Counted from the stretch's first letter, positions 1-9,579 are shown. The stretch: DNA of 64,000 nt from Actinobacillus suis ATCC 33415 (GCF_000739435.1 NZ_CP009159.1:1860001-1924000), one strand, 5' to 3'. The notes: generated from the letters alone by a model not told the origin. Translations and numbers: made by a program.

Positions 1-2
1 CA

Positions 3-1118
3 ATTATTGCGCGTGAATTGGGTATTCCTGCCGTGGTAGGCTGCGGCAATGCCACTGAACTGCTAACAAGCGGTCAAGAAGTAACAGTTTCTTGCGCCGA
101 AGGCGACACCGGTTTAATTTACCAAGGGTTATTAGATGTGAAAGTTGACCACATTGCGCTCGATAATATGCCGCAAGCACCGGTAAAAATTATGATGAAT
201 GTTGGCAATCCGGAACTGGCTTTCTCATTTGCTAAATTGCCAAGTGAAGGTATCGGTTTAGCTCGTATGGAATTTATCATCAACCGCCAAATCGGTATTC
301 ACCCGCAAGCCCTGATTGAATTTGACCGCTTAGACAGCGATCTGCAAGAAGAAATCAGTGAACGTATTGCTGGCTACGCTTCACCGGTTGAATTTTATGT
401 CGATAAAATTGCTGAAGGTGTGGCAACACTTGCCGCCTCCGTTTACCCACGTAAAGCGATTGTGCGTATGTCCGATTTTAAATCGAATGAATATGCCGGT
501 TTAATCGGCGGTGATTTATACGAACCGCACGAAGAAAACCCGATGATCGGTTTCCGTGGCGCTGCACGCTATGTTTCTGAGGAATTCAGCCAAGCATTCG
601 CTCTTGAATGCCAAGCAATCAAACGTGTACGAGATGAAATGGGACTCACCAATGTTGAAGTGATGATTCCGTTTGTACGTACTCTGCAAGAAGCACGCCA
701 AGTGGTTGAAACCTTAAAAGCTAACGGTTTAGAACGTGGTAAAAACGGCTTACGTCTTATTATGATGTGCGAAGTGCCGAGCAATGCTATTTTAGCCGAA
801 CAATTCTTAGCTTATTTTGACGGCTTCTCGATTGGTTCAAACGATATGACCCAGCTCACCTTAGGTGTTGACCGTGATAGCGGTGGCCCGATTGCCGCGA
901 CCTTCGACGAACGCAATGAAGCGGTTAAAGCAATGCTTAGTATGGCGATCCAAGCTTGTCGTAAGCAAGGCAAATATGTCGGCATTTGCGGACAAGGCCC
1001 GAGCGATCACCCTGATTTCGCGCAGTGGCTGGTTGAAGAAGGCATCGAAACGCTTTCACTCAATCCGGATACCGTGATCGAAACTTGGTTATATTTAGCT
1101 GAAAACATCAAACATTAA
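3..1118 (+). CDS. ppsA: Phosphoenolpyruvate synthase, C-terminal part (5' end outside window)
   Basis: PEP synthase converts pyruvate, ATP and water to PEP, AMP and phosphate, the entry step of gluconeogenesis from pyruvate. The frame is open from the first bases of the window, so the gene begins upstream; the ATG at 18 is internal. Visible are the end of the phosphohistidine swivel domain (GIPAVVGCG) and the whole C-terminal PEP-utilising barrel, with the motifs [24 protein letters not shown] and the catalytic-loop Cys in [12 protein letters not shown]. The N-terminal ATP-grasp domain and catalytic His are not in view. The regulator ppsR follows on the same strand after an inverted uptake-signal pair. 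Confidence 0.95.
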   Translation: MIARELGIPAVVGCGNATELLTSGQEVTVSCAEGDTGLIYQGLLDVKVDHIALDNMPQAPVKIMMNVGNPELAFSFAKLPSEGIGLARMEFIINRQIGIHPQALIEFDRLDSDLQEEISERIAGYASPVEFYVDKIAEGVATLAASVYPRKAIVRMSDFKSNEYAGLIGGDLYEPHEENPMIGFRGAARYVSEEFSQAFALECQAIKRVRDEMGLTNVEVMIPFVRTLQEARQVVETLKANGLERGKNGLRLIMMCEVPSNAILAEQFLAYFDGFSIGSNDMTQLTLGVDRDSGGPIAATFDERNEAVKAMLSMAIQACRKQGKYVGICGQGPSDHPDFAQWLVEEGIETLSLNPDTVIETWLYLAENIKH

Positions 1119-1126
1119 TAAACCAA

Positions 1127-1186
1127 AAAAGCGGTCTAATTTTGCCCAAATTTTGCAAAAAATCGGCTTTTTTAGACCGCTTGTTC
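1127..1186 (+). terminator. Inverted uptake-signal pair after ppsA
   Basis: AAGCGGTCTAA at 1129 pairs with TTAGACCGCTT at 1172-1182, with a T-rich loop side. Both arms contain the uptake-signal core, a common terminator design in this family. It probably attenuates or ends ppsA transcription before ppsR. Confidence 0.6.
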
Positions 1187-1206
1187 CCTATTCATAAGGA
1201 CTGATT

Positions 1207-2022
1207 ATGCCAAATGTTCGCTATGCGTTTTTTATTTCCGACCGTACCGGAATCACCGCAGAAAACTTAGGTGACGCCCTGCTTGAGCAGTTTGCCGAAA
1301 TGCAATTTAAACGCACCACTTGTCCGTTTATCGACACACCGGAAAAAGCCCATAAATTGGTCGCTGAAATTAATACGGTAGCGGAAAAACAACCGCATCC
1401 ACCGATCTTATTTATGAGCGTAGTCAATGAAGAAATCAGAGAAATTCTCAAAACCAGCAAAGGCGTTTTACTCAACTTTTTTGATACCTTTTTAGCCGTG
1501 TTAGAACAGGAATTAGGTATGCACGCCAGCCACGAAGTCGTGAGCCGTGTTCATAATGTCGAAAAATATGACGAACGTATGGAAGCGGTTAATTTTGCCC
1601 TTAATCACGATGACGGCGTTTCGGATAAAGATCTCCAACAGGCGGATGTGATCCTACTTGGCGTATCACGCAGTGGCAAAACCCCGACCTGCCTCTATCT
1701 TGCGCTACAATACGGCATTCGTGCGGCAAACTATCCACTCACACCGGAAGATCTCGACAGCACAGAACTGCCAAGAATGGTAAAACCTTATCGTCATAAA
1801 TTATACGGACTGACCATCAAACCCGACCGTTTACACGATATTCGCCAAGAACGCCGCCCGGATTCCACCTACGCAGACCTCAAAACCTGCCGCGCCGAAG
1901 TATTGGAAGCCCAAGCAATGTTCCGCCGCTATAATATCCCATACACCAATACCACCCACCAATCCGTAGAAGAACTCGCCGTCTCTATCATGCAAGCCTG
2001 CAAATTGAAGCGGAAGTTTTAG
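1207..2022 (+). CDS. ppsR: PEP synthase regulatory protein (bifunctional kinase/pyrophosphorylase)
   Basis: This 271-residue protein belongs to the DUF299 family, which inactivates PEP synthase by ADP-dependent threonine phosphorylation and reactivates it by phosphorolysis. The N-terminal [15 protein letters not shown] and the P-loop-like [15 protein letters not shown] near residues 153-167 are family hallmarks. The C-terminal part ([12 protein letters not shown]) also matches the family. It lies directly downstream of its presumed target ppsA on the same strand; only the inverted uptake-signal pair separates them. The ATG at 1207 follows an AAGGA element at a suitable distance. Confidence 0.95.
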   Translation: MPNVRYAFFISDRTGITAENLGDALLEQFAEMQFKRTTCPFIDTPEKAHKLVAEINTVAEKQPHPPILFMSVVNEEIREILKTSKGVLLNFFDTFLAVLEQELGMHASHEVVSRVHNVEKYDERMEAVNFALNHDDGVSDKDLQQADVILLGVSRSGKTPTCLYLALQYGIRAANYPLTPEDLDSTELPRMVKPYRHKLYGLTIKPDRLHDIRQERRPDSTYADLKTCRAEVLEAQAMFRRYNIPYTNTTHQSVEELAVSIMQACKLKRKF

Positions 2023-2164
2023 GCGTGATAAACAGCCGGTACAAGCGGTCAAATTTGATAAAGTTTTTGCAAATCTAGCCGCTTGCATTGTAAGCAGCAA
2101 TGAATTTCTGTATAATCTGTCGTCTTTTTATAAACGAAATTCGCAAAAACTCTGGAGTAACAAA

Positions 2165-2446
2165 ATGGCTCGTGTAACCGTACAAGAAGCAGCAGATAGA
2201 ATCGGCAACCGTTTCGACTTAATTTTGACCGCGGCACGCCGTGCAAGACAATTACAACTTCACGTTCGTGAACCACTTGTGCCTGAAGAAAATGATAAGC
2301 CGACGGTTATCGCATTACGTGAAATCGAAAAAGGTTTAATCAATAGTCAGATCATGGATCAATTAGAAAACAATGATGCGATCCAACAAGAAGTTGCTGA
2401 ACAAGAAGCGATCTCTTTCTTAGCAGATGTTCAAGCTAACGCTTAA
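2165..2446 (+). CDS. rpoZ: RNA polymerase omega subunit
   Basis: The 93-residue product begins [20 protein letters not shown], the conserved omega start, and contains ARRARQLQL. Omega helps fold beta' and forms part of one ppGpp site on RNA polymerase. It sits just before spoT, as in enterobacteria, which pairs the alarmone enzyme with its polymerase target. The ATG is preceded by CTGGAGTAACAAA, a good ribosome site. A strong hairpin with a T run separates it from spoT. Confidence 0.97.
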   Translation: MARVTVQEAADRIGNRFDLILTAARRARQLQLHVREPLVPEENDKPTVIALREIEKGLINSQIMDQLENNDAIQQEVAEQEAISFLADVQANA

Positions 2447-2469
2447 GATCAAATTTATTCAATATTTAG

Positions 2470-2523
2470 ATGGATAATTGAAAATAAATAGTAGTACTAT
2501 CTATTGTCAATTATCCATTTTTT
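2470..2523 (+). terminator. Long hairpin between rpoZ and spoT
   Basis: ATGGATAATTGA at 2470-2481 pairs with TCAATTATCCAT at 2507-2518; the inner AATAAATAG/CTATCTATT segments extend the stem imperfectly, and five T follow. It looks like an intrinsic terminator or attenuator. Its position also argues that the first in-frame ATG (2504), which lies inside the stem, is not the spoT start. Confidence 0.7.
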
Positions 2524-2548
2524 AATTCTATTTTTCTCGAGGTGTACC

Positions 2549-4255
2549 GTGTATCTTTTTCAACCGTTAGATAGCATTATTCAGGGCTATTTACCTGCTG
2601 ATAAAATCGAGCTGGTAAAGCGTGCCTTTGTTATTGCGCGTGATGCGCATGAGGGGCAAACTCGCTCAAGCGGAGAGCCTTACATTACTCATCCTGTAGC
2701 AGTGGCATCTATTATTGCGGAAATGAAACTCGACCATGAAGCGGTAATGGCGGCATTGTTACACGATGTGATTGAAGATACACCTTACACGGAAGAACAG
2801 CTTGCCGCCGAATTTGGCGCAAGTGTTGCGGAAATCGTGCAAGGCGTTTCCAAACTGGATAAATTAAAATTCCGTACTCGCCAAGAAGCGCAAGTTGAGA
2901 ATTTCCGCAAAATGATTTTGGCGATGACCAAAGACATTCGAGTGGTATTAATCAAACTGGCTGACCGTACCCATAATATGCGTACACTAGGGGCGTTACG
3001 TCCGGACAAACGCCGCCGTATTGCGAAAGAAACGCTTGAGATTTACAGTCCGTTAGCACATCGTTTAGGCATTGAGCATCTCAAAAACGAATTGGAAGAT
3101 CTCTGCTTCCAAGCGATGCACCCTCATCGTTATCGTGTCTTACGTATGGCGATTGATATGGCGCGCGGTACTCGCCAAGACCTTATTTCGACCATTTCTC
3201 ACGAAATTCAATCACGTTTAGACGAAGCCGGAATAAAAGGCCGTGTTTATGGTAGAGAAAAACACCTCTACTCGCTTTATGAAAAAATGCGTCAACGCGA
3301 CCAACATTTCCATTCCATTTTAGATATTTATGCGTTTAGAGTGGTGGTGGAAAATGTAGATAATTGCTACCGTGTATTGGGGCAAATGCACTCGCTGTAC
3401 AAGCCTCGTCCATACAAAATTCGTGACTATATTGCAGTGCCGAAAAGTAACGGTTATCAGTCATTACATACCTCAATGATTGGGCATAAAGGTGTGCCGA
3501 TTGAAGTACAGATTCGTACTGAAGATATGGATTTAATGGCGGAACTCGGCGTGGCGGCTCATTGGCGTTATACCGAAGATCAAACCACAGCAACCAGCGT
3601 ACAACAAAAAGCGCAACAATGGCTGCGCAGTATTATCGAGCTGCAACAAAGCGCCGGTAACTCGGATGAATTTATTGAGAACGTTAAATCCGACCTTTTC
3701 TCCGATGACATTTATGTGTTCACACCTAAAGGTCGTATTGTAGAATTGCCGGCAAAAGCGACCGCTATCGACTTTGCTTATGCGGTTCACTCGGATATTG
3801 GCGACCGTTGCGTCGGCGCAATCGTTGATCGCAACCCGTATCCGATTTCACAGCCGTTGCAATCTGGGCAAACAGTTGAAATTCTGACCGAACAAGGTAA
3901 ACGTCCAAGCCCGTCTTGGCTGACGTTTGTGGTCAGTGCCAAAGCCCGTTCAAAAATCCGCACTGCACTGAAACATTTAGAAAATGTTGATCAGGTTACG
4001 GATGAAGTAGTGAAACCAGAACAGTTGGATGTTGATATCGAATTGGAAATCAAAGACCAGCCGGGTGTGTTGGCAAGTCTAACCAATGCGATCGCTTCAA
4101 TGAATAGTAATATCGGCACAGTAGAAAGCCGTCCGAACGGCACGGGTAATTACCAAGTGAAAATGCGCATTTCCGTCACGGATAATGCTCATCTTTATGT
4201 AGTGATTCAGAAGCTAACTAAAGTAAACGGCGTCATTCGTGTCACAAAAGCCTAA
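2549..4255 (+). CDS. spoT: (p)ppGpp hydrolase/synthetase SpoT, internally shortened
   Basis: SpoT makes and degrades the alarmone (p)ppGpp. The GTG at 2549 gives MYLFQPLDSIIQGYLPADK, aligning with the known SpoT start, and follows a GAGGTG ribosome site. The product is 568 residues. In order it has the HD hydrolase domain (LLHDVIEDT), the synthetase domain (GREKHLYSLYEKM to NGYQSLHTSMIG), and a TGS domain (VFTPKGRIVELPAKATAIDF). It then passes from AKARSKIRTALKHLEN almost directly into the C-terminal ACT domain (DQPGVLASLTNAI). The roughly 110-130 residue helical plus conserved-cysteine/zinc-finger segment of E. coli SpoT (702 residues) is absent, with the frame intact. The catalytic half looks complete. 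Confidence 0.93.
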   Translation: MYLFQPLDSIIQGYLPADKIELVKRAFVIARDAHEGQTRSSGEPYITHPVAVASIIAEMKLDHEAVMAALLHDVIEDTPYTEEQLAAEFGASVAEIVQGVSKLDKLKFRTRQEAQVENFRKMILAMTKDIRVVLIKLADRTHNMRTLGALRPDKRRRIAKETLEIYSPLAHRLGIEHLKNELEDLCFQAMHPHRYRVLRMAIDMARGTRQDLISTISHEIQSRLDEAGIKGRVYGREKHLYSLYEKMRQRDQHFHSILDIYAFRVVVENVDNCYRVLGQMHSLYKPRPYKIRDYIAVPKSNGYQSLHTSMIGHKGVPIEVQIRTEDMDLMAELGVAAHWRYTEDQTTATSVQQKAQQWLRSIIELQQSAGNSDEFIENVKSDLFSDDIYVFTPKGRIVELPAKATAIDFAYAVHSDIGDRCVGAIVDRNPYPISQPLQSGQTVEILTEQGKRPSPSWLTFVVSAKARSKIRTALKHLENVDQVTDEVVKPEQLDVDIELEIKDQPGVLASLTNAIASMNSNIGTVESRPNGTGNYQVKMRISVTDNAHLYVVIQKLTKVNGVIRVTKA

Positions 4256-4269
4256 TCGTCTCTAAACAT

Positions 4270-4312
4270 AAGCGGTGGATTTTTGTAAATTTTTTACAAA
4301 ATTTGACCGCTT
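4270..4312 (+). terminator. Inverted uptake-signal pair after spoT
   Basis: AAGCGGT at 4270 faces ACCGCTT ending at 4312, with a TTTTGTAAA/TTTACAAAA inner stem. This fits a terminator for spoT. Confidence 0.55.
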
Positions 4313-4384
4313 ATTTTCTCGTTAATCCCTCTCAATTCGGCTATAATTGCCCGAATTTTTTATACACATTAAAAAGGAACTCCA

Positions 4385-5242
4385 ATGTTATATCCAAGCG
4401 AAGAATTTCTTTATGCACCAGTTACATGGGTAGATCACAGCGAAGGTTACACTGACATTCGTTACCACAAATCAACCGATGGTATTGCAAAAATTACCAT
4501 CAATCGTCCTGAAGTACGTAACGCATTCCGTCCACAAACGGTTAAAGAAATGATCCACGCTTTCGCCGATGCTCGCTTTGACGAAAAAATCGGTGTAATT
4601 GTGCTAACCGGTGAAGGTGAATGCGCATTCTGTGCCGGTGGTGACCAAAAAATTCGTGGTGACTACGGCGGTTATAAAGACGATAGCGGTGTTCATCACT
4701 TAAACGTGTTGGAGTTCCAACGTGATATCCGTACTTGCCCGAAACCGGTTGTTGCAATGGTAGCAGGCTATGCGGTAGGTGGCGGTCACGTATTACATAT
4801 GATGTGTGACTTAACGATCGCAGCCGATAATGCAAAATTCGGTCAAACCGGCCCGAAAGTCGGTTCATTTGACGGCGGCTGGGGCGCAAGCTATATGGCT
4901 CGTATCGTAGGTCAGAAGAAAGCACGTGAAATCTGGTTCTTATGTCGTATGTACGATGCGCAAGAAGCATTAAATATGGGCTTAGTGAATACGGTTGTAC
5001 CTTATGCGGATCTTGAAAAAGAAACCGTACGTTGGTGTCGTGAAATGTTACAAAACAGTCCAATCGCATTACGTTGCTTAAAAGCGGCATTAAATGCGGA
5101 CTGTGACGGTCAAGCCGGTCTTCAAGAATTAGCAGGCAACGCAACGATGTTGTTCTATATGACGGAAGAAGGTCAAGAAGGTCGTAACGCTTTCAACGAA
5201 AAACGTGAACCTGACTTCAGTAAATTTAAACGTAATCCGTAG
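4385..5242 (+). CDS. menB: 1,4-dihydroxy-2-naphthoyl-CoA synthase
   Basis: MenB closes the naphthoquinone ring of o-succinylbenzoyl-CoA in menaquinone synthesis. The 285-residue protein has the crotonase fold: [14 protein letters not shown], the oxyanion-hole segment [11 protein letters not shown], and the MenB signature [20 protein letters not shown], which contains the catalytic Asp. A TATAAT-like element lies about 45 bases upstream and AAAAGGAAC precedes the ATG. It stands alone here rather than in a men operon. Menaquinone fits the anaerobic sulfoxide respiration encoded near 31 kb. Confidence 0.97.
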   Translation: MLYPSEEFLYAPVTWVDHSEGYTDIRYHKSTDGIAKITINRPEVRNAFRPQTVKEMIHAFADARFDEKIGVIVLTGEGECAFCAGGDQKIRGDYGGYKDDSGVHHLNVLEFQRDIRTCPKPVVAMVAGYAVGGGHVLHMMCDLTIAADNAKFGQTGPKVGSFDGGWGASYMARIVGQKKAREIWFLCRMYDAQEALNMGLVNTVVPYADLEKETVRWCREMLQNSPIALRCLKAALNADCDGQAGLQELAGNATMLFYMTEEGQEGRNAFNEKREPDFSKFKRNP

Positions 5243-5249
5243 TTAACTC

Positions 5250-5416
5250 TACTTTCTCCCCTTGTGGGAGAGAGACAGCTTGTTAAAGCGTTAAGCGAAA
5301 ACAAGCAGAGAGAGGGGAATTGCAAAATTTTTCGGGAATTTAACCGCATTTCCCTCTCCCTGATTTTCTTCTGAACAAAGAAAAAAACTATCCTCTCTCA
5401 CAAGAGGGGAAGGTAA
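5250..5416. repeat. Imperfect inverted-repeat intergenic element
   Basis: The 251-base gap between menB and mrcB has no gene. Its outer arms CTCCCCTTGTGGGAGAGAG (5257-5275) and CCTCTCTCACAAGAGGGG (about 5392-5409) are imperfect reverse complements. Between them AGAGAGAGGGGAA and CCCTCTCCCTGA form a second facing pair. The layout resembles a small non-autonomous or REP-like palindromic element; copy number elsewhere cannot be judged from this window. An uptake-signal core (AACAAGCGGTCTAA) lies just right of it near 5453. Confidence 0.5.
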
Positions 5417-5493
5417 TAACTTAATCGCCTAACTTAATTGAAAAGGCTCTAACAAGCGGTCTAATTCGCTGACTTTTTTGCAAATAATTTTCT

Positions 5494-7902
5494 ATGTCAA
5501 ATACCCAAACCGAACCTCAAACGCCAGAACAAGAAGATAAACAGTTAAAGAAAAAACCGTTCTTTATTCCAACTTGCCTTAAGTTAGGTCTTGTCGGTGC
5601 TTGCTTTGCCGCATTTTACGGGATTTATCTCGATGGGCGTATTCGGGCCAAAATGGACGGTCAAGTATGGCAATTGCCGGCGGAAGTTTATAGTCGCATT
5701 GAAAGTATCAGCGTTGAAGATAAGTTATCACTTGAAGCAACCAAGCAAGCGTTGCTCGATAACGGCTACCGTCAAGTTTCTCAAATTGCCACACCCGGCG
5801 ATTTTAAAATTGAAAACAATACACTCGTGTTATTACGCCGTGCTTTCCCGTTTCCTGAAACACCGGAAGCACAGCGTGTATTACGTTTACGTTTTGAAAA
5901 CGATAAGCTGGCGCATATCGAAGATTTAGTGCAGCGCCGATTAATCAATGAGTTTCGACTCGACCCGAAATTAATCGCCATGCTGCATTCGGATAATGAC
6001 GAAGAACGCCAAGCGTTACGTTTACAACAATATCCGTATTTCTTAATTCAGGCATTAATTCTGACTGAAGATAAACGTTTCTATCAGCATGACGGCATTA
6101 GTCCGATGGGTATCGCCCGAGCATTACTGGCAAACTATCAAGCAGGTAGAACGGTACAAGGTGCGAGTACACTTACCCAACAATTAGTCAAAAACTTGTT
6201 CTTAACCAGTGAAAAGACCATTGTACGTAAAGTGAATGAAGCGCTGATGTCGCTTATTTTGGATTTCCGCTACGAAAAGAACCGTATCTTAGAAACCTAT
6301 CTGAATGAAATTTATTTAGGTCAAAACGGAAGTTATCAGGTACACGGATTTGCTTTGGCGAGTCAATTCTATTTCGGTCGCCCAATCCAAGAAATTACTC
6401 CGTCACAAATGGCGTTGTTAGTTGGTATGGTGAAAGGCCCTTCCCTCTATAATCCGTGGCGTCATCCGGAAGCAGCGCTGGAGCGCCGCAATGTGGTATT
6501 AAAATTATTACTTGAAAATCAAGCGATTACCCAGCCGGAATATGAATTATTAGTGAAACAACCGCTCGGAGTAAAAGAAAAAGGCAGCATTTATCGTCAG
6601 CAACCTGCATTTATGCAAGCGCTCAATCTCGATCTGAAAACAGAGTTAGGTGAAAGTAAATATGCGCAACTGTCTGGTGCTAGAATTTTCACAACTTTAG
6701 ATCGCAAACAACAGCGTTCTGCCGAACAGGCAGTAATTAACGGCTTAGAATCACTAGAAGCTTCGAATAGTAAAATCAAAGACTTACAATCAGCGATTGT
6801 GGTTGCCGAATATAAAACCGGTAAGGTTCGTGCGATTGTGGGTGACCGTTTAACTCAATTTGCCGGCTTTAACCGAGCGATTCAGACTAAACGTCAGATC
6901 GGTTCATTGGTGAAGCCTTCAATTTATGCGATTGCGCTTTCGGATCCGAATAATTTCCGATTAAATACACCGATTCAGAATAAACCGATTACGATTTATA
7001 CCAAGGGTTCTCCGCCATGGACGCCAAAAAACTACGACAAAAAATTCAGCGGCTCGGTAATGTTAATGGATGCGTTAGTGCGTTCATTAAATATTCCGAC
7101 CGTGAATATCGGTATGAAAGTCGGCTTAAAGAAAGTCATTGCGAAGCAAAAAGAAATGGGTTGGGATAAAGCGGATATTCCGGCTTACCCTTCTATGCTG
7201 TTAGGTTCGTATTCGATTTCGCCGTATGATGTGACCAAGTCTTATCAGGTCTTAGCAAATAATGGTTTAAAAACACCGTTAACCACGATTGAATCGATTA
7301 TGTCGCATGATGGCAGCCCACTTTATCAACGTAACGTTGAAGAAGTAAGCCAACAAGTATTAGCGCCGGAAGCTGCGATCCAAACCTTATATGCGATGCA
7401 GCAAGTGGTGGAACGTGGTACTGCCCGTAGCTTGCAAAATGACTTTGCACATTTACGCTTAGCTGGTAAAACCGGAACAACCAACAATGCTCGCGATACT
7501 TGGTTTGTTGGTGTCGATGGTGAAAACGTGACGACCGTATGGCTAGGTAAGGATAACAATACCGATACCAATTTAACCGGTTCTAGCGGTGCATTGTTTG
7601 TTTACAAACAATACCTAGAACGTGCATTGCCTACGGCGTTTAAATTACCGAAGTCAAAAAATTTACAGTGGGTAGGTATTAACAGCTACGGTACGATTAA
7701 TTGTGATCCGAATCGCCAAATTCCGATGTGGCGGGACCGTGGACAACATTATTGTACCGGCGCAGGCAATATCGTTGAAGCGAGCAAACCGGCCGTATTA
7801 GATGCAATTTCACTCAATAAGAGTAAAACAGAAAACACTAAAGCGGATGTAGCGGAAGATCAACAAGCACTCCCAACTGAAGAAATTGCACCGACTGAAT
7901 AG
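5494..7902 (+). CDS. mrcB: Penicillin-binding protein 1B (bifunctional class A PBP)
   Basis: This inner-membrane enzyme polymerises and cross-links peptidoglycan. The 802-residue protein has a short cytoplasmic tail, a membrane anchor at about residues 26-46, a UB2H-like region, and a GT51 transglycosylase domain (LTEDKRFYQHDGISPMGIAR with the catalytic Glu, then GASTLTQQLVKN). The transpeptidase follows, with SLVK as the SxxK nucleophile motif, SLN as SxN, and KTGTT as KTG. It has its own transcription unit, ended by a strong hairpin. Confidence 0.97.
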   Translation: MSNTQTEPQTPEQEDKQLKKKPFFIPTCLKLGLVGACFAAFYGIYLDGRIRAKMDGQVWQLPAEVYSRIESISVEDKLSLEATKQALLDNGYRQVSQIATPGDFKIENNTLVLLRRAFPFPETPEAQRVLRLRFENDKLAHIEDLVQRRLINEFRLDPKLIAMLHSDNDEERQALRLQQYPYFLIQALILTEDKRFYQHDGISPMGIARALLANYQAGRTVQGASTLTQQLVKNLFLTSEKTIVRKVNEALMSLILDFRYEKNRILETYLNEIYLGQNGSYQVHGFALASQFYFGRPIQEITPSQMALLVGMVKGPSLYNPWRHPEAALERRNVVLKLLLENQAITQPEYELLVKQPLGVKEKGSIYRQQPAFMQALNLDLKTELGESKYAQLSGARIFTTLDRKQQRSAEQAVINGLESLEASNSKIKDLQSAIVVAEYKTGKVRAIVGDRLTQFAGFNRAIQTKRQIGSLVKPSIYAIALSDPNNFRLNTPIQNKPITIYTKGSPPWTPKNYDKKFSGSVMLMDALVRSLNIPTVNIGMKVGLKKVIAKQKEMGWDKADIPAYPSMLLGSYSISPYDVTKSYQVLANNGLKTPLTTIESIMSHDGSPLYQRNVEEVSQQVLAPEAAIQTLYAMQQVVERGTARSLQNDFAHLRLAGKTGTTNNARDTWFVGVDGENVTTVWLGKDNNTDTNLTGSSGALFVYKQYLERALPTAFKLPKSKNLQWVGINSYGTINCDPNRQIPMWRDRGQHYCTGAGNIVEASKPAVLDAISLNKSKTENTKADVAEDQQALPTEEIAPTE

Positions 7903-7943
7903 CAAGCGGTCCAAAAAGACAATTTTTTTACCAATACAAAAGA

Positions 7944-7981
7944 AAAAATGCATATTCAAGTTATTTTGAATATGCATTTTT
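7944..7981. terminator. Bidirectional terminator between mrcB and rpmJ2
   Basis: A perfect 16-base stem (AAAAATGCATATTCAA with TTGAATATGCATTTTT) surrounds a six-base loop, with A and T runs that serve both strands. It lies between convergent mrcB and the L36/L31 pair. Confidence 0.85.
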
Positions 7982-8003
7982 ACGTTATGTCATGTGAAAA
8001 AAA

Positions 8004-8129
8004 TTAACGTTGGCGTGCTTTAAAGCGAGGATTGCTTTTGCAAATCACATAAAGTTTGCCTTTACGACGCACAATTTGGCAATCTGGGTGACGTGTCTTT
8101 GCCGTTTTCAATGAGTTTAAAATTTTCAT
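8004..8129 (-). CDS. rpmJ2: Ribosomal protein bL36, zinc-independent paralogue
   Basis: A 41-residue protein reading [20 protein letters not shown] and ending NPRFKARQR. This is the C-minus (YkgO) form of bL36, which lacks the full zinc ribbon of the standard protein; a zinc-type rpmJ is also present at 46604. It lies nine bases downstream of rpmE2 on the same strand, so the two form an operon. Such pairs are usually made under zinc starvation so that zinc-bearing L31 and L36 can be replaced. Confidence 0.93.
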   Translation of the reverse strand: MKILNSLKTAKTRHPDCQIVRRKGKLYVICKSNPRFKARQR

Positions 8130-8138
8130 ATCTTATCC

Positions 8139-8408
8139 TTATTTTTTAGCCGCTAAACCAGCCATACCTTTAAAGCGTTCATTAAACTTGCTTGCTCGAC
8201 CTTCCGTATTCGCCTCGCGACGTTTACCCGTATAAACTGGATGTGACGCAGATGACGTATCCAATGGATAAAACGGATATTCTTTACCATCTTCCCAAAC
8301 CATGGTTTTATTAGTTGCAGCACAAGAACGAATTACCCAGCCCATTTGTGCCGAGCTATCATAAAACAATACTTCACGATAATTTTCAGGGTGAATCCCT
8401 TTTTTCAT
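8139..8408 (-). CDS. rpmE2: Ribosomal protein bL31 type B, zinc-independent
   Basis: The 89 residues start [20 protein letters not shown] and contain [19 protein letters not shown], typical of type B L31 (YkgM). The CxxC zinc motifs of type A L31 are absent. A GGAGGA ribosome site precedes the ATG. In other gammaproteobacteria this gene is repressed by Zur. A 10-bp palindrome GGATATATCC lies at about 8453-8462 upstream, but it is too short to call a Zur box. Confidence 0.95.
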   Translation of the reverse strand: MKKGIHPENYREVLFYDSSAQMGWVIRSCAATNKTMVWEDGKEYPFYPLDTSSASHPVYTGKRREANTEGRASKFNERFKGMAGLAAKK

Positions 8409-8626
8409 AATAAAAATCCTCCAGAGGCTTATTTATTCCCATAAATAAAAAGTGGATATATCCTACCTGAGAACTGTTTTTATTTCTATAATTTTTTTAT
8501 GGATATAATTCTTTTGGTTAATTTTTGTGCTAAATAATAAAAGTGCGACTTAGATCGCCTTTTCTTTTTGTATTTTATGATAGGCTACACACTAAAACTG
8601 ATTGACTATATTTATAAGGATAAAAC

Positions 8627-9301
8627 ATGGCTCAACAACCGTTTTTAATCGCCCCATCTATTTTATCTGCTGATCTCGCACGTTTAGGCGATGATGTTGT
8701 AGAAGTATTAAAAGCCGGTGGCGATATTATTCATTTCGATGTAATGGATAACCATTTTGTGCCGAATCTGACGTTTGGTCCGGCAATATGTAAAGCATTA
8801 CGTGATTATGGTATCACTGCGGAAATTGACGTTCACTTAATGGTAAAACCGGTCGAACGCTTAATTCCGGATTTTGCCAAAGCAGGAGCGAACTATATTA
8901 CCTTCCATCCGGAAGCAACCGATCATATCGATCGTACTTTGCAAATGATCCGTGATCTCGGCTGTAAATCGGGTTTAGTGTTCAATCCGGCAACACCGCT
9001 GAGTTATTTAGATTATGTGATGGATAAAGTGGATATGATTTTGCTGATGGGTGTTAATCCTGGTTTCGGCGGACAAAAATTTATCCCTGCTACCTTAGAA
9101 AAGCTACAAGAAGCTCGTCGTCGAATTGATAAAAGCGGCTACCCTATCCGTTTAGAAATTGACGGCGGCGTAAAAATTGAGAACATCGCAGAAATCGCTA
9201 AAGCGGGAGCAGACACTTTCGTTGCCGGTTCAGCGATTTTCGATCAACCCGACTACAAAGCGGTTATCGATCAAATGCGTGCCGAATTAGCACAAATTTA
9301 A
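8627..9301 (+). CDS. rpe: Ribulose-phosphate 3-epimerase
   Basis: The enzyme interconverts ribulose 5-phosphate and xylulose 5-phosphate in the pentose phosphate pathway. The 224-residue TIM barrel shows [14 protein letters not shown], the metal-site motifs [12 protein letters not shown] and [19 protein letters not shown], and the phosphate-binding end DGGVK and VAGSAIF. It stands as a single gene with TAAGGAT before the ATG. Confidence 0.97.
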   Translation: MAQQPFLIAPSILSADLARLGDDVVEVLKAGGDIIHFDVMDNHFVPNLTFGPAICKALRDYGITAEIDVHLMVKPVERLIPDFAKAGANYITFHPEATDHIDRTLQMIRDLGCKSGLVFNPATPLSYLDYVMDKVDMILLMGVNPGFGGQKFIPATLEKLQEARRRIDKSGYPIRLEIDGGVKIENIAEIAKAGADTFVAGSAIFDQPDYKAVIDQMRAELAQI

Positions 9302-9307
9302 GACGAT

Positions 9308-9350
9308 AAGTGGTTCTATTTTGCAAAAAATTAACGAAAATGAACCGCTT
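9308..9350 (+). terminator. Degenerate inverted uptake-signal hairpin after rpe
   Basis: AAGTGGTTC at 9308 pairs with GAACCGCTT ending at 9350. One arm keeps the uptake core and the other has a mismatch. Probable rpe terminator. Confidence 0.45.
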
Positions 9351-9507
9351 GTGAGTGAGAAAATCACTTACAAACCGTAATACGCTATGGATAAAGCCTA
9401 TTCATAATGTTAGAATATCGATCGCTTTTTTGTCCGATTACTACGGATAAACAATTTTAATTCTTGTGTGAGAAAATTTAGGCTGGTTTGACCTTGCTTC
9501 AAAAGCG

Positions 9508-9535
9508 TTGAATTTAGCATTTTTTTCTTTACACT
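9508..9535 (+). promoter_or_regulatory. Probable acpP promoter
   Basis: TTGAAT (9508-9513) and TACACT (9530-9535) are separated by 16 bases and lie upstream of the acpP start. A longer ORF beginning at 9508 would start inside this promoter and is therefore unlikely to be coding there. Confidence 0.5.
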
Positions 9536-9579
9536 ATTTAACTCTCGCACTTAGGCGAATTTCACATAGGAAAAACAAA

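Noticed and set aside
4542..5144. 200-codon open frame antisense to menB
   Set aside because: It lies wholly inside menB on the other strand, has a His/Arg-rich low-complexity translation, no ribosome site and no recognisable motif; it is a codon-usage shadow.
8420..8470. Zur box upstream of rpmE2
   Set aside because: Only a 10-base palindrome (GGATATATCC) is visible, with no convincing match to a known Zur consensus, so no site was annotated.
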